From: Diplolepis rosae
Lineage: Eukaryota > Arthropoda > Insecta > Hymenoptera > Diplolepididae
Direction: 5' to 3'
DNA: 64,000 nucleotides
NCBI GenBank assembly: GCA_030998225.1
Contig: JAPYXD010000755.1
Span: 992,001 to 1,056,000 of the forward strand
Shown here: one piece after another, positions 12,160 through 24,277 of the stretch
Numbering within the stretch: position 1 is the stretch's first letter
Layout: the number at the start of each line of letters is the position of its first letter
Program-made: the position numbers and the translations under genes
Notes under the pieces: model-generated
Databases searched by the model: none
Told to the model about the DNA's origin: nothing
The model's input: the letters and a program-made list of their open reading frames with translations, nothing else

Positions 12160-12868
12160 AAAAGCTGTTTTTTGGACTATTTCGCTGCTGCCCTTTTATT
12201 GGCCACCGATGTGGTTCAGCACGTAGAGGCTAGCCGAACTTGGCGGAACGTTTCAGGGGACCGCCTGGTCCGATTGCGGTCGAGCTCTCGAGCTGCTGGC
12301 GCTCCTGGAAGCTCATGTTGCCACGCCCGCGGTACACGAGTGTATCCACTCACCTGTCCGTTCTTTTGTGTGCCTTGAGTAAGTGGTCTTCTTTTTGTTG
12401 GTTCTTTATCACTTATTATGCCTATTGCTCCAAAACTGCCTGAGGGGCTGGTAGATGGGGTCATCCTAACACTTTCTCCTATTTCCTTACTGAGGAAACC
12501 CCCCCTCTGCCAGTCTCTCTTATTATTGAACTTTGATTTTTCCATTTCCTTCAATTTAATATTTAGAGTATATTAATCAACTTATTCTAATTTTCATTTC
12601 ATTTAAAAGATGAGAAGGAAAAAAAATTATTTCTTTTATGACCATCCTTAGTCATAATAAGTCCTTGACTTATTTTAACATCTCTTAGTCATTTGATTAT
12701 TGTAATTAGAAATAATATATATGATAATCATGAAATAACATTAATATATATTAAAAATTCTATTGTACATACCAAAAATGGCGCGATATTATCCGAGAAA
12801 GAATTCAAACATAACTAACCACAGATTAAAATTAAGAATGCTATTATTTACAATTCCTGAATTATACA
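12160..12868. other. No gene recognised
   Basis: The first 250 bases are GC-richer (frames are open on both strands between 12172 and 12554) but no known domain is visible in any frame. The rest is AT-rich. The open frames are probably a by-product of composition. Confidence 0.4.
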
Positions 12869-12869
12869 C

Positions 12870-13073
12870 GGTGAGGCACATAAAGTGTGACAGAGCAATA
12901 GCACTCAAACTATTGATCATATCCAAAAATGTTTCAGACAAAAGTTTCAGTGTTCGAGAAGGCCGTCATACTCGACCGCCATATTTTTTTATCGGTGGAG
13001 GCGCTGAAGCTACGTCAAGGTCAACTCCACTTTTTTAAATGGAAACATGTATTTTATTCGATGACATTATAAA
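12870..13073. repeat. Isolated end of a long-TIR Tc1/mariner-type element
   Basis: About 200 bases match the terminal inverted repeat of the element at 39992-41742, from (A)CGGTGAGGCACATAAAGT through CCACTTTTTTAAATGGAA to GATGACATTAT. The transposase region and the opposite end are missing, so this is a relict end. Similarity stops at about 13073. Confidence 0.8.
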
Positions 13074-13191
13074 AAATGCTCCCTAATGAATTTTCTTCAT
13101 TCATAATCTGGCAACTTTTAACCGCGCTTGTAACGTGTGGTTGCAACCAGGGCACCTCCACGTGGTGTCGGTGGGCAACGGAGTCTTTTAT

Positions 13192-13460
13192 ATATGTATT
13201 TTTATCCGATTTTTTCATTCGGTTTTTTACATTCTGACCCTAAAATAACCTTGAATCTGATATTATGGGGGTCAACGGACCTCGGATTCGAAATCAGCGA
13301 CCCCAAAAACGAATGTATGTATTTTTCTGGATTTTTTAATCGGATTTTTTGCAGTTTGACCTTCAAACGACCTTTAATCTGATATAATGGAGGTCAAAGG
13401 TCCTCGGATTCGAAATCAGCGACCCCAAAAACCAATATATGTATTTTCCAAGATTTTTTT
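13192..13460. repeat. Tandem repeat, unit about 122 bp, about 2.2 copies
   Basis: Units begin at about 13192 and 13314 with a partial third from about 13434. Each contains a TATGTATTTTT start, a TTTGACC/CTGACC stretch and the core CCTCGGATTCGAAATCAGCG followed by ACCCCAAAAAC. A related core (ATTCGGACTCAGCGACCTCA) occurs alone at about 18743-18770, so the unit belongs to a dispersed family. Confidence 0.8.
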
Positions 13461-15916
13461 ATTGGGTTTTTTCCCAAAAACACTGCATAAAAGCGGTGAA
13501 GTTTTCATTTTTTTAAGGGGTGCTTGGGGTGAATAGGGGGGATGAGGGTGGTCCATTTAGGGTGGAAATGACTTCTTATTGTTAATAGATACTGTAGGAA
13601 TTTTTTCGAATTTTTCGGGCCAAAAACCGGGCCTTAGAGACCCTCCCCCTTTACGAATTTTTGCACGTAGGTGATATTCTTGGTCAAGCAAAAAATAGTC
13701 CCTGCGCTTGTAGTCACAACGCTGCGGGTTACATCCTTCTGGGATTCAAATTTTTTTCTTTATTAATCGTTATGAGTATTTATTGAACGTTATCAATAAA
13801 TTTTACAAAATTACTTTAAAATAAGTGAATGAAATAATATTATCAATGTGAAATTCAATTTTTTTTACATTTTATCAACTTTTTAAAAAAAGTCCTAATT
13901 TTACTAACAATCATTAATTATTTAATTTTTCCAGACATTAGTTTATGTGGTTTCTTTATTTATTTGCAATTTTCCTTAAAATAAACTTAAAACTTCACTC
14001 TGAAAATGCGAATTTGTTTTTGAAAATGATGTGCTATTGAAAACCGATGTCTGAAAACATTAAAAAATTAATGATTGCTAGTAAAATTTGAAGTAAAATT
14101 GCTTTGTAGCCGCTTCGGACATCGCAATTTCTTCTAGTCCCACCATCTCTTTACCACTTATAAAGTAGAACTATCTAATTGACAAGTGTCTGCCTTCAAG
14201 CCTTTTTATAAGGGACATCATGGATTATTGTCAAGTTTCCTTTTCACCTATGTACTCAATCTGTCGGAGAAAAGAAGTCCTCGGGAGTTTATTTGCGATC
14301 AGCGAAATAGGGTGTGGGAATAAGTGATGACAAACGACCAGAAAGATTAACTCAATATCGTTTCAAATCATGCTGGTCTATACTGATGTTTCCGCGCGTT
14401 TGAACGAGTTGAATTTTATTTCTTTATCGCCGTGTGAAGTGTTAGGTAAATGGTATGGACATATGGTCAATTTTCAGAGAAAGTAAACTGCAGTGAAAAA
14501 ATTTTTTGTTCTAAATTTGGGAAAACTCGTTAGTCTTTTGTCTTGTCACATCTAATAGTTTACAGAAACATAAATTTTAAAGTTCGTAAAGCGTTTGAAG
14601 CTCGATTTTTCACCTCTTTCGTGTGAATGGACGAAAATTCGGCACCGAGACAAAAGGTAAAAATAATTTGTTTTTTATCTCTTTTTGACTCTTTTCTAAT
14701 TTTTCAGGTTACAATATGAATGACTCTAATATAATATATCAAGATTCAGTACGAATAAGTATGAAGTGTAACTTTTTGGTTTCAATTTAATATGCCTCAT
14801 ATTTACATGTAACGTTGCCAGTGCAAATCTACAAAAAAATTTTTGCGCATAGCCCAAAGTATTTGAGGAATGATTCTTCGACATTTTTGCTTAGCATTTC
14901 TGATCTTCTTTTTCGATCCACGAAGAAAATATAAGAATAAAGCCGATCTCATAGTTTTGAATGCTATTAAAAATGTGTAACGTTGCCAGTGATTCTTATG
15001 TGGAAAATGGATCATCTAATCTATCTGATGCTGTAACCCTCCCGACAATAAATGTTGCAATTTTATAGTGCACCAACGAACCAGAAGACCGACCATTTTG
15101 ACCCATTTTGACACCCTGTTGTGATTATACAATAAAGTTCATTTCTATAAGCCATAAATACGTTAATTATTGCTTTCAATAATAAATTGGTTTTGCCTAT
15201 TTATAGGTCTTGCATAATTGGACTTTTTTTGGGTACTAGTAATTCAAGTTTAATTACCATGAGGCCTGGTCCAGGAGTTCCATGCATTAAACTATGCATG
15301 TGGGTTTCTGGTGGGTACGAGAAAGCCTCACTAACTCAAAATTTTTTATGAGAATGAAGTTTGAATAATTGACCATCATTTTTTAAGCAGACTCCGACAA
15401 ACAAAATAAAAGTTAAGTTGATGATTAAAATTTTATCTGAGAAAGAATTTCCATTTATGACGTTTCACGCACCTCTGATTGAAGACCTGAATCGGTCCTT
15501 TTCGTGGAGAAGAGTGTTAGTACGTTGAAAAATATTTTTAGGGCGTGTGCTCTGTTGCTGAACCTAGTACTTTCGAGTCTTATTTTCGACTAAGTTACAC
15601 CGCCGTCAACCCATAAACTTGATACCCTTTGTACATGCCCCCAGAACCTGCGCTGCGTTTCCTGATACAAAGTACAATTAATCATAAGGAAGTATCGCTT
15701 CAGTAAGAAAAGGTGAGGTTTTCTCCTTTTATACTCCCAATCGGAAATCTCGCGGCATGAGAGCGACCATGGAATTTGTCGAAGTAACATAACTTTGCTG
15801 CGCCTAAGGCTGTTTTCTCAGTCCTCTGTCAGGAGTAAATGACCACATTGTTGCGATTAATTATTCAAAATATATATTGATCGTCTTACCAGTATTTGTA
15901 TTATCATGTATTATTA
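13461..15916. other. No gene recognised; intergenic DNA
   Basis: Mostly AT-rich. TGTAACGTTGCCAGTG occurs twice (about 14809-14824 and 14977-14993). Open frames at 14803-15015 and 15590-15790 on the minus strand resemble nothing I know. A short ATG-led stretch at about 14629-14658 followed by GTAAAA, then TTTTTCAG at about 14708, looks like a mini exon/intron pair but leads to an immediate stop. Confidence 0.4.
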
Positions 15917-16294
15917 TGTATTGTCATGCTGTAGAATCACTTTTTCGTGCCTCTGCTCCTATTTTGGCCGTTTTTCGCGCAGTGCTCGACTCAAACGCAT
16001 CAAATGCGTTCGATACCGTTCCCCAGTAATGGTTTCGTTCGGTTTCAACAGCTCATAATAAATAACACCAGGGTCTTCGAAGGTTTTTGGCCTTCCTTCA
16101 CGCGGACGGTCGTCAACATCGAAATCACCGTCTTTGAAGCGACGGAACCAATCACGGCACGTTGATTCACTTGGAGCAGCATCTCCGTAAACTTTTTGGA
16201 GCTCTCGATGCGCTTCGGCGGCCCTTTTCTTCGAATGAAAGAAGAAAATCAACACTTCCCGCAAATGACGATTATTTGGCACAAAATCAGACAT
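15917..16294 (-). pseudogene. Mariner transposase fragment
   Basis: From 16294 down, the frame opens MSDFVPNNRHLREVL and continues through the helix-turn-helix part (STCRDWFRRFKDGDFDVDD) to RPKTFED. It then jumps directly to VIYYELLKPNETITGERYRT, so the segment between, including the first catalytic Asp, is deleted. A TAG at about 15957-15959 replaces a Tyr codon just before EQRHEKVILQHDN, where the second Asp survives. The gene ends there. It is a different subfamily from the copy at 6943-8227, judged by sequence and ends. Confidence 0.85.
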
Positions 16295-16467
16295 TTTCAC
16301 ACAACCAAAAGTATATGATGCCAAAAAAAAATCACTAATGTGTCAAAACGGTTTGTTTACCGTATGTCTAAGCTTGGTTCATGACGTTTTGCATTTGTCA
16401 AAATCGACCAGCACTTACTGTTGGAGACATCAATTCACAAACAGCGGAAACTTAGTTGCGCACCTAA
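15917..16467 (-). mobile_element. 3'-truncated mariner with internal deletion
   Basis: The right end carries a mariner-type terminal sequence (CTTAGTTGCGCACCTAA) followed by TA at 16468-16469. The element can be followed leftward to about 15917, where it stops inside the transposase gene. The opposite terminal repeat is missing. The N-terminal coding region is present, then a large internal deletion, then part of the catalytic domain. Confidence 0.8.
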
Positions 16468-16469
16468 TA

Positions 16470-17071
16470 ACTTATTTATTTCAAGTCTGAAAAAGGGTAT
16501 GCTTTAAATGGCTAACTAATACAAAATCATAGCTTTCTAAATTATTATTAATCTACGAAAATTATTATACAAAACACTAAATTTAAAATTGTAGAATTTA
16601 GAAACTGCGATATTCAATAAGTTGAAACAGAATATTACAGGTTTCGAATTTATTATAAAATGTCATAAAAAATTGGAGCCCTAATGTGATGAGCTATATC
16701 AGGCGCTCCCAACACTATTTTTTCATTTAATGCTTTGCGTAATGTGTCCGTACAGAATAACATTTTTATGATATGAATTTATTATCAAAGAAAGTAAAAT
16801 GACATAAAAACAAAGTCGATACACTTTTAATTATTATTATTCGAAACAGATTTTACGACAGGGATATTATCAATTATTTCCCGTTCATATTTCTGTCTTG
16901 TTATTGGTTCTTGGTATATTAAAACTTGACTTTCTGAAAGTTTTGGTAAATTCATCATTTATTAATCAGTTTACGTATTTAGCATGAAGAATTCTACAAG
17001 AGATTATTAGTATATCTTCATATTAATGGAAAAACAAAACTTGAGTAACATGTAACCGTTATTGGCAAGAA
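16470..17071. other. Downstream flank of NOMO; no other gene
   Basis: AT-rich DNA between the mariner fragment and the NOMO stop codon. It contains the likely NOMO 3' UTR (minus strand) and nothing else I can name. Confidence 0.5.
16958..16963 (-). promoter_or_regulatory. Candidate polyadenylation signal of NOMO
   Basis: AATAAA on the minus strand, about 110 bases after the NOMO stop codon, is the first canonical signal downstream of the gene. Its use is inferred from position. Confidence 0.45.
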
Positions 17072-17782
17072 TTACACCTTACGTGATTTAGTTTTTTTCT
17101 TATTAATATTCATGATCTGTTCGACAATAATATCATCAACTCTAGGATCAATTGGAATAGATTGTACGGGTGTCCTAGAGGCTGGTATATGTTTTGACCA
17201 CCATTCTAAAATATTATTCAACCAGCTCCACAACTTTTGTCTATAAGAAAACGCCAATGCAACCATTAATATAAAGGGTAATGCGACAATCGAGGATGTT
17301 TGATTAATATCAGTGTGAAAATGTTTCTTTTCCACATTAAAGTTCAGTTTGACGTATTTGAAAGAAGAGTTTGCTTCAAAGTAAACGGGAATAGTTTTAT
17401 AATTGTGCGATAATTGTGACAAAGAAGAGTGAAGCTGAGTGAAGTATTTTCTGTTATCTGACTGAAGAGGCGGGAAGTGCACCAAAAGTCCTGCGTTGTA
17501 GTTGTTTCCGATCTTCGAGAAATGATAAGTGTCTATCTTTGATACATGTATTGGAGAATCAGGCATGTCCTCTCTGAACAGTTTCACTTTCAATGTGCGA
17601 TAATAATCAGGGTGAGATGAGAAGATTTGCACAAAAACGTCCATGCGTGCGATTGAATGAAAAGCAAATAATCGAAGGTCATAAATATCTTTGGTTGCCT
17701 GAACAGCAACTGAACTTGGCAGCACTCGTTGAACATTCAAATTGGCTTCCTCTTCATGCTTCAAACGGATAGCATAAATACA
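17072..17782 (-). CDS. NOMO: NOMO, last coding exon
   Basis: This exon encodes the C-terminal 236 residues of nodal modulator, a single-pass ER membrane protein that with NCLN and TMEM147 forms the BOS complex of the multipass-protein translocon. It starts after a GCAG acceptor with CIYAIRL and ends at the TAA 17072-17074. Recognisable NOMO features are DYYRTLKVKLFRE, PDSPIH, HFPPL and a late hydrophobic helix (SSIVALPFILMVALAF, about residues 160-178 of the exon) followed by a basic tail KKKTKSRKV. Candidate N-glycosylation sites lie before the helix (NSS, NQT). The exon is intact and joins exon 54757-55119 in phase 0 across an intron of about 37 kb. Confidence in the family is high; the exact species orthologue is unknown. 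Confidence 0.92.
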   Translation of the reverse strand, partial: CIYAIRLKHEEEANLNVQRVLPSSVAVQATKDIYDLRLFAFHSIARMDVFVQIFSSHPDYYRTLKVKLFREDMPDSPIHVSKIDTYHFSKIGNNYNAGLLVHFPPLQSDNRKYFTQLHSSLSQLSHNYKTIPVYFEANSSFKYVKLNFNVEKKHFHTDINQTSSIVALPFILMVALAFSYRQKLWSWLNNILEWWSKHIPASRTPVQSIPIDPRVDDIIVEQIMNINKKKTKSRKV

Positions 17783-18076
17783 CTGCATGGAAATAAAACG
17801 ATTGGGAATTAGTTAATAAATACAAATTAATGAAATACTAGAATAATATCTAAATTTATCAGTGGTTGGGTACCCATAATTTTTAATAGTAGTGTATATT
17901 CTATAATTCTACAATTAAAATGTATTCCAAAAAATACCACAGTCCTACAAAAAATATCTCATCCGGCAGAGTAGCTCATCATATTCTCGTGTCTTTTGAC
18001 CCGCTGAATACAAATCTGATGTCAGATCGAAACAATTATAGATACACTTGTTTACCACACTCAATACATTATTATA

Positions 18077-18169
18077 GGTCTGTCTGGTCATAAATGTTCA
18101 TAATTACGAAAAAACATTTCTTTGGACATTTTTTTTTAATAATTATAAACATTTATGCACAGACAGACT
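18077..18169. repeat. Short hairpin, MITE-like
   Basis: GGTCTGTCTGGTCATAAATG at the left and CATTTATGCACAGACAGACT at the right are reverse complements with few mismatches. The pairing continues through TTCATAATTA/TAATTATAAA, giving arms of about 30 bases around a T/A-rich loop. Confidence 0.6.
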
Positions 18170-19069
18170 TGTTTTAGTGCATTTCATTCACTCTCATGAA
18201 TTTTCAACTTATTATCTCATTTTTACAGAAATGGAGTTACACAAATTGAAAATGCTGATATGGTAGGTATCTAGTCACGTGATCTAATTGGTCCATGGAT
18301 TTGAATCTACGACTCCGCTTAGGGTTCAAAACGTATGGATAATCTGTACTCTCAAGTCACTAGACCCAGGCATTAGAGATTGTACGCCTTGTACTTTCAA
18401 GACGATTTGAAGTTCCCATTAGAATTTTAATGGTTAATGTGTTAAGTTGAAAGTATGGTCAGGCTTGTTTATGTGCCTCGTTAATGTGTCACACGGATTT
18501 ATCCAGTTCGTGTGACTAGTCGAAGGAATTTTCTTCATAGTGTGGGTGCCAACTGACTTAGGTAAACTTATTCCCAGGGATCAATTACATTGTTTGTAAA
18601 TATCAGTAATATTGTAGTTAAAAAATAATAATGATAATATAATAGTTTAAATTAATTAAAGATATAGAAAGTCGTAAAATAAAGTCATCTTGAAAATTTT
18701 TTTTAAGGTGAGGGACGAAATGTGACCAAGCCAAGCCGGCTTCAGATTCGGACTCAGCGACCTCAAAAACGTAGGGTATGCCTACTCCGGTTTCTGGGAC
18801 ATTATTATTACAATCAGTCATAGTAATAATGATATTAGTAAAAATAACATTTGTTGCTACATTGCAAAAAATATAATATTTTCTGTAGTTTACTAATCAT
18901 TATTCGTATCATAATAACAACAATAATGAAAAATAATACTTTTTGTGATTCGTTAATTATCAATTTTATATTCTTTATTATTATAATTATAAAAACTATA
19001 ACATTATAGTTGATGATAATAAAAACAATATTAAGAGATTCGTCGGTTTATAAGATATTCATGACCTCC

Positions 19070-21120
19070 CCTCGGACTGTTACCTTGACGAAGTCATTCT
19101 CTTATCTATGCCAAAAAAGGACGGGTGGGGAGGCTTAGCAGACGGCACTTGGGCGGTGTATCCAGGCTTGGCGCGCGCGGCGGTTCGCGTGTGGGGGTGG
19201 TTGCGCGCGTCGCGTGGTGCGTCTGCGGTTCGCGGTGGTTCTCTGGGTCTTCTCTGGCTGGGGGCCCGCAGCCTGTAGGTTCTGGGAGCTTTTAGCCGGG
19301 GGAGGCTCGGGGGGCCGCAGCGGGCGGCGGGCGCTCCGCTCTTCGCGCGCGTGCTGCTGTCGGCATTGTGTGCGTGGCGTTCGCGTGTCGGATCTGACTG
19401 CGCTGCCCTTAGGCCATGGAGATTGCAGTGTCCCGATGAATCTGTGAACAAATGCAGAGGGCTCTATAGACGGGCATCTTCCCATTGTGTGACGGGTGCC
19501 CTATAAACGGGTCTATCCCAGGCTGAAAGTGGGGGACGCTATAGACGCGTCTATCCCCATGCATGGAAAGGGATGTATGCCCCAGGCATCGGCGCTGTGA
19601 GTGCGAGTGCCTGTGAAGAATGAGTGGAATGAATGAATGTCAGCGCCGCATGACTGAGATATGTGTCCTTCGAATGTGAGAGGACTCTATAAACGGGCTC
19701 TCTCTTGAATGTGGCGCAGAACGAATTGGTGTATGGAATCTCCTGAAAGACACTGCAAAGCCTGCGCAGTCTGTGACCAAGAGCAGTCCAAACGAGGAGC
19801 CCACGAGGAGGCGAGGCTGCTGTGAGCCTAGCTCCACCGAGGTGGTGTGTCATGCGGGATCAGAAGCCAGCCCCTTTGGGACCTTGATCAGGTAGTGCGT
19901 ATTGAACACAGGTGTCGGAGCCTGTGTTGCTTCGGGCGAGTCCGATCTGTCCGTGTATTCCGGGACCGGCTAAGCGGAGGTTGGGCCTCAGGGAACTGGG
20001 GTAGGACTTCGGTCCGAGGGTACACCCGTTCCCAACTATTCCGACCCGCTCCTCTACGCACGATGCGCTGGTAAAACGACATATGGATTTTCTGAAAAAA
20101 ACTGTGGGGAAAGTGGTCTTGGGTGCTTCATCAGAAGCTGAGGGATGGAAAGACGTCCTTCAGCTCCTGAAGGAGCAAAATGAGAAAATGGAAAAACTAG
20201 CCAGAGCCCTGAGCGTAATACAAAAGGGTATGCTCAGGAACAACCCTGGCTTCGTAAAAGACTCGGTTAACGAGGCAGCTGAGGTGTTGGGCGGTATGCT
20301 CAACACCCACAGGTGCCTACTTGAAAGCGGGATGGAACTCCAGAAGAGGCTGGAGACCCACCCCGCCTCGAAAAAAATGGGTGTCTTTCGGAGACTGCGC
20401 TCTGCGTCTCTGGGACACACCCCAAAAACTCAGACGAAAGGTGAGAAGAGGGCAGCCCCCTCCCCCCCTCAGGAAAGAACTCCTAAGAGGGGGAAGGGCG
20501 GCCCGTCACCGTCGTTTGCACAGGTGGCCAAGAGCCAGGCCCCCATTAAAGATGGGGACTGGCAAGTGGTCGTCAAAAAGACAAAAAAGAAAAATAAAAA
20601 TAAAAAAGTGGACACGGAGAAAAGGGCGAAGGACCCTGTGCAAGAAGCGCAGGGCATAAACGACAAGAAAACTTCGAAGCGTTCCTCGCCCGCCAGGTCG
20701 GACGACGCCATCAAGGTGTCGGCGAAGGACGGTCAGTCCTACGCTGACATCTTGAAGGAGATGAAGGCGAAAGTCGACCCCCGGAAGGCAGGACTTGAGG
20801 TCCTGTCTATCCGGAGGACCAGGAAGGAAGAAGTCCTTCTGGTCCTCAAAAAGGGGGGAGACGTTTCGGCCTTCCGAAAGGAGCTCGACCTGGCCGTCGG
20901 GGAAAGGGCGCAAATTTCAGCCCTGGTCTCGACGAGGTCCCTTGAGATTAGGGACCTCGACGAGAGCGTTGAAATAAGAGGAGGTTGTGTCTGCCCTGTG
21001 CTTGGCATTGGGCAGACCAGCTTTTGACGGGTCCTGCAGGCTCTTCACCCGCTTTGGTATGGTGAAGACAGCAGTAATCCGGCTAGCTGAGGCAGACGCC
21101 TCAAACTTCTTCATTATTTG
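19070..21120 (+). mobile_element. R1-clade non-LTR retrotransposon, 5' part
   Basis: A GC-rich block in AT-rich surroundings. A leader of about 1 kb (19070-20082) without a long plus-strand frame precedes a gag-like ORF1 at 20083. Similarity ends near 21110, inside ORF1 and before the zinc knuckles; ORF2 is absent. The leader contains four copies of a CTATA(A/G)ACGGG-type motif (near 19460, 19500, 19531 and 19686). The ORF1 type matches R1-clade elements. There is no 28S rDNA next to it, so this is not an insertion at the classic R1 site. Confidence 0.75.
20083..21027 (+). pseudogene. R1-type ORF1 (gag-like), truncated
   Basis: From ATG 20083 the protein begins MDFLKKTVGKVV. A helical region with coiled-coil character (residues about 20-110) follows, then a basic Pro/Lys-rich linker with KKTKKKNKNKK (residues about 115-215). 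Next is the conserved R1-type domain with QSYADILKEMKAKVDPRKAG and EVLLVLKKGG (from residue about 225). Near 20973 a single-base insertion shifts the frame, so the ORF ends early at 21027. The original frame can be followed to about 21110 (RLFTRFGMVKTAVIRLAEAD). The CCHC zinc knuckles expected next are missing. ORF1 of this clade is an RNA-binding protein that forms the RNP with the element RNA. Confidence 0.75.
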
Positions 21121-21320
21121 ATTTAAAACAAAACATTTTTGTTCGACGTATACTGGCATTTGATAGAGGCAAGCCTGAAGTACGGGCTACATTTGTAGCG
21201 TTTTTTACCACTTTGCTTCATTTTTTTCCTTTTTTCTTTTTGCTTGAAAGCAAAAACCCTTTTCGTTTCGTAGGACGTGGACTAGGCCTACAGGGGATAC
21301 CACGTAAAAAAAACGAGCCT
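21121..21320. other. Junction between R1 fragment and 3-kb repeat
   Basis: Two hundred bases with a T/C-rich stretch (21215-21245) and no coding signal. Confidence 0.4.
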
Positions 21321-21822
21321 TAAACTCTACCTCCGTGGTGGTGTGGAAAGGAGTTTTATTTCAGAATATTTGGGATTCTCTAAGAATGAACCAGCTTTTT
21401 TATTTTAATATTTCAAATGTGTTTTCTTTCTTTTATGTTTAAGGCAAAAACTAGATCTAAAAAAATCAAAAAAACCTATTACTCTAATTGCGTCCAAGAT
21501 TAGAGCAGAATCTATGCAACCGATTGTTAAAGGTTTTAAAAGTTTTCGCTTTAATTTAAAAAGCAAGTCTTCATAGTATTTTACTAAGTAATGAAAGTAT
21601 GTCTATAATTGTTTTCTTGAATCCTACCCAAAGGTCAAACATGGTGCAAAAATGTCGTAAAATAAGAAAAATGTCTGAGTACTTTAAAGAAGTTTTTCTA
21701 AATCGATATGTATCATATTCCAATAATATTTAGGAATATTTATTAAAATATTCATCTTCTAAATTTGTTTGATTAATGTACAGAGTACACTTTATATTTG
21801 AAATTTGTATACACTCTAAATC

Positions 21823-22021
21823 TGAATCAGTCAAATTTTCACTGATTGAATCAGTGATTTGCCTTTTCACTGAATCATCAGTGGAAAAAATATTTTTCAC
21901 TGTTAAATCAGTTACTTTTCACTGAAGTAATCAGTGAAATTTGACTGATTCACAGTAACCTGTTTTTAGTTATTTAAATCAGTCAAATTTCACTGATAAT
22001 CAGTAGATTTTGACTGATTCA
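21823..22021. repeat. Palindromic MITE-like insert in repeat copy 2
   Basis: Counterpart of 564-762: bordered by TGAATCAGTCAAA and TTTGACTGATTCA, with internal AATCAGTGAAA motifs in both directions. Confidence 0.55.
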
Positions 22022-23932
22022 TATTTGAAATTTGTACAGTTTTTAAAAAAATCCGAAACTTTTTGAATTTAGTAGTTTATTTATAAAATTTGAGAATGTT
22101 GTAGTTGATATTTCTATATAGAACTTTAAGCATTTATGGACATAAAATTTCATTTAAAGTTTCTTCTATCGGTATTCAAAACTTTCAACAATTTTGCAAG
22201 ATCAGTCAAATGCAAAATTTGAAAGAGTATTTAATCAAAATATTTACATTTATTTTTTAAATATTTTGAAAATAATTCGACTAAAATAATGATTAATAAG
22301 ATTTTGTAAGATTGTGGGAATATTGGAACGCTGCAAGATTAAATTTTGAGTACAATTTTCAATTAATGAATGTTTAATGAATTGAGTGAAAGCATCAATT
22401 AAAAAATATTTTTACTTTATAAATTAGATTAAGTGCAGTAATAAGAAAATTTTGACTTTCTATAAAGCATTTCATTTATCTGATTAAAAGTCTGTGCATA
22501 CGTCACTAAAACGTAAGATTAAAAAACTTTAAACTGCTTTTACCATCAATCTATGAATGTGGATTTTAAACCGTAATTTAATGTGTCTTATTTTTTTTTG
22601 ATAAAATATTTTTAACATAATTTTTTGCTTAAAGTAGCCGATTTACTCGATTAAAAATTGATCAACTTGTATATTTCAAAATTCTGTAATAAAAGTATTT
22701 TCATATTATGTTTTTGTATCCTATGCGTAGAATTTTAATTTTAAAATTGAGATTTCTCACAAAGAAGAAAGATTGTCTTATTAAAGCAGTTTATTCCCAG
22801 AAATTAAAAATCATTTACTTAATATTTCGATTCCAAACATTGAATATTTATTGACTTTGAATAAAACAGAAAAAAAATTTTTATGAAGTTTTAAAATCTT
22901 TTTACAATGTTACGAATTGGGCCGAATTTAGAATTACGAAATCTTTCATTAGAAAAAGAAAAAGTCACTCACATGAAATAAACTTCTGTAAGAATTATCA
23001 AGATTGAAGAGATGTTAAAATATTTGAAAAATAATGCAATTGTAAAATTGCAATTTATATCAATATTTGACAAATTTTTAGCTTTCTCAATCAAAGCATT
23101 ATCCGGAAATTTTTAGTTCCTATGAAAAGATGGAATATTTATCAATTTCTTGAATGTTCATACATTAAAAAAATATCGAATTAGAGAATTATATGCAAAG
23201 TATTTTCCATTAAGAAGACATAAACATGACATAATTAGTTTGATATCTACATTTTCAGCTTACTTTTTTGTGGCTTAAGCACACATTTTGAATTCGAAAT
23301 ACAAAAATGCTCTACAGAGTTGAAGTATTTCCTGAATCAATTATTATTGATCCTGAATTCTATTGGAAAATTTGTTGTTTACTGTTCAAATCTTACTACG
23401 ATTTCAGACGGACAGACAAATTAAGAACTAAAAAATATTTCATCCAAAAGATTGCTCTCCTCCATAAAATCTTGTCAAATTGTAACAAGATTTGAACACT
23501 TCGAACGAACATTTTTATGTAAAATTTAAAGTTGATTGATATTTATATGTTAATATGGAAATACCAATAAAGACATATTTTAGCTTTTTAATTTATCTAC
23601 TGCTATTAGACAATTTTCCATTTCCGTAGAGATTTTAAGTTTTGGAATGAAAAGTTTGTGCTTAGGCTACAAAAATGTGAGATGAAAATATTTCTAACAT
23701 AACTGAAAATATAAATTATGAACTTGAATTTTATGTTCATTTTATCTTGATAGAAGATATTGTTCTAATTGAAAAATTGTTAAATGTACAAAATTAGTAA
23801 GAAGTATATAAATTTGAATGGAAAATTATATATTGATTCACATTTTATACATTTATTGTCACTAAATTTCACTGAAAGTTTATTTTTGAAGTGTTGAAAT
23901 CCTCATGAAATTTTCCAAGATCATACTGATGT

Positions 23933-24202
23933 TTATTGCATGCAGACTTTCTTCAATAAATTGAAGAAAAGTGTTATTTCTTGAACTATATACTTCGTAA
24001 ATTCAAATTCGTCGTCTGCTTCGCGCCTCTTTTGCACGTACTCGAAAAAAATACAATTCTTAATTTCGACTCGATAAACGAAAGCGTGAAATCTAAAAAT
24101 AACTTGAAAACTCAAGCATTGTAACGAAGTCCGTCTTCGTGCACCTTCGGCTTTACACGAAGCTGGTGACCGCAGCGTGTAGCAGAGCCGACACACTGAC
24201 AC
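23933..24202 (-). CDS. Small ORF kept in both copies of the 3-kb repeat
   Basis: Counterpart of 2791-3060, again 89 codons from MSVCRLC, with only a few substitutions relative to the first copy. The function is unknown. See the first copy for caveats. Confidence 0.2.
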   Translation of the reverse strand: MSVCRLCYTLRSPASCKAEGARRRTSLQCLSFQVIFRFHAFVYRVEIKNCIFFEYVQKRREADDEFEFTKYIVQEITLFFNLLKKVCMQ

Positions 24203-24277
24203 GCCACGTTTGCATGTGTTTCTCCCAGATGGGAACGTGGTGGGGGCCGAAAAATCCCACGTTCTGGAGACACTGAC

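Larger units (their letters stand above)
21321..24277. repeat. 3-kb dispersed repeat, copy 2
   Basis: Direct copy of 62-3135 with sharp boundaries at TAAACTCTACC and GGAGACACTGAC. It lacks the 116-base block found in copy 1. The right boundary is followed by unrelated sequence, as is the left, so the unit moved as a discrete piece rather than as part of a larger duplication. Confidence 0.85.

Noticed and set aside
12763..13038. 91-codon plus-strand frame
   Set aside because: It covers the detached terminal inverted repeat of a Tc1/mariner-type element, which is non-coding in the intact element.
14629..14715. ATG-led stretch followed by GTAAAA and a TTTTTCAG acceptor, like a first exon and intron
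   Set aside because: The joined frame meets a stop within four codons, and no further exon with coding character follows.
18618..18821. Minus-strand frame with ESESEAGLAWSHF, possibly protein coding
   Set aside because: It includes the ATTCGGACTCAGCGACC repeat word shared with the tandem repeat at 13192-13460, so it is repeat DNA.
19080..19853. Several Arg/Pro-rich open frames on both strands
   Set aside because: They are by-products of the GC-rich R1-type leader; frames overlap on both strands and show no domain.
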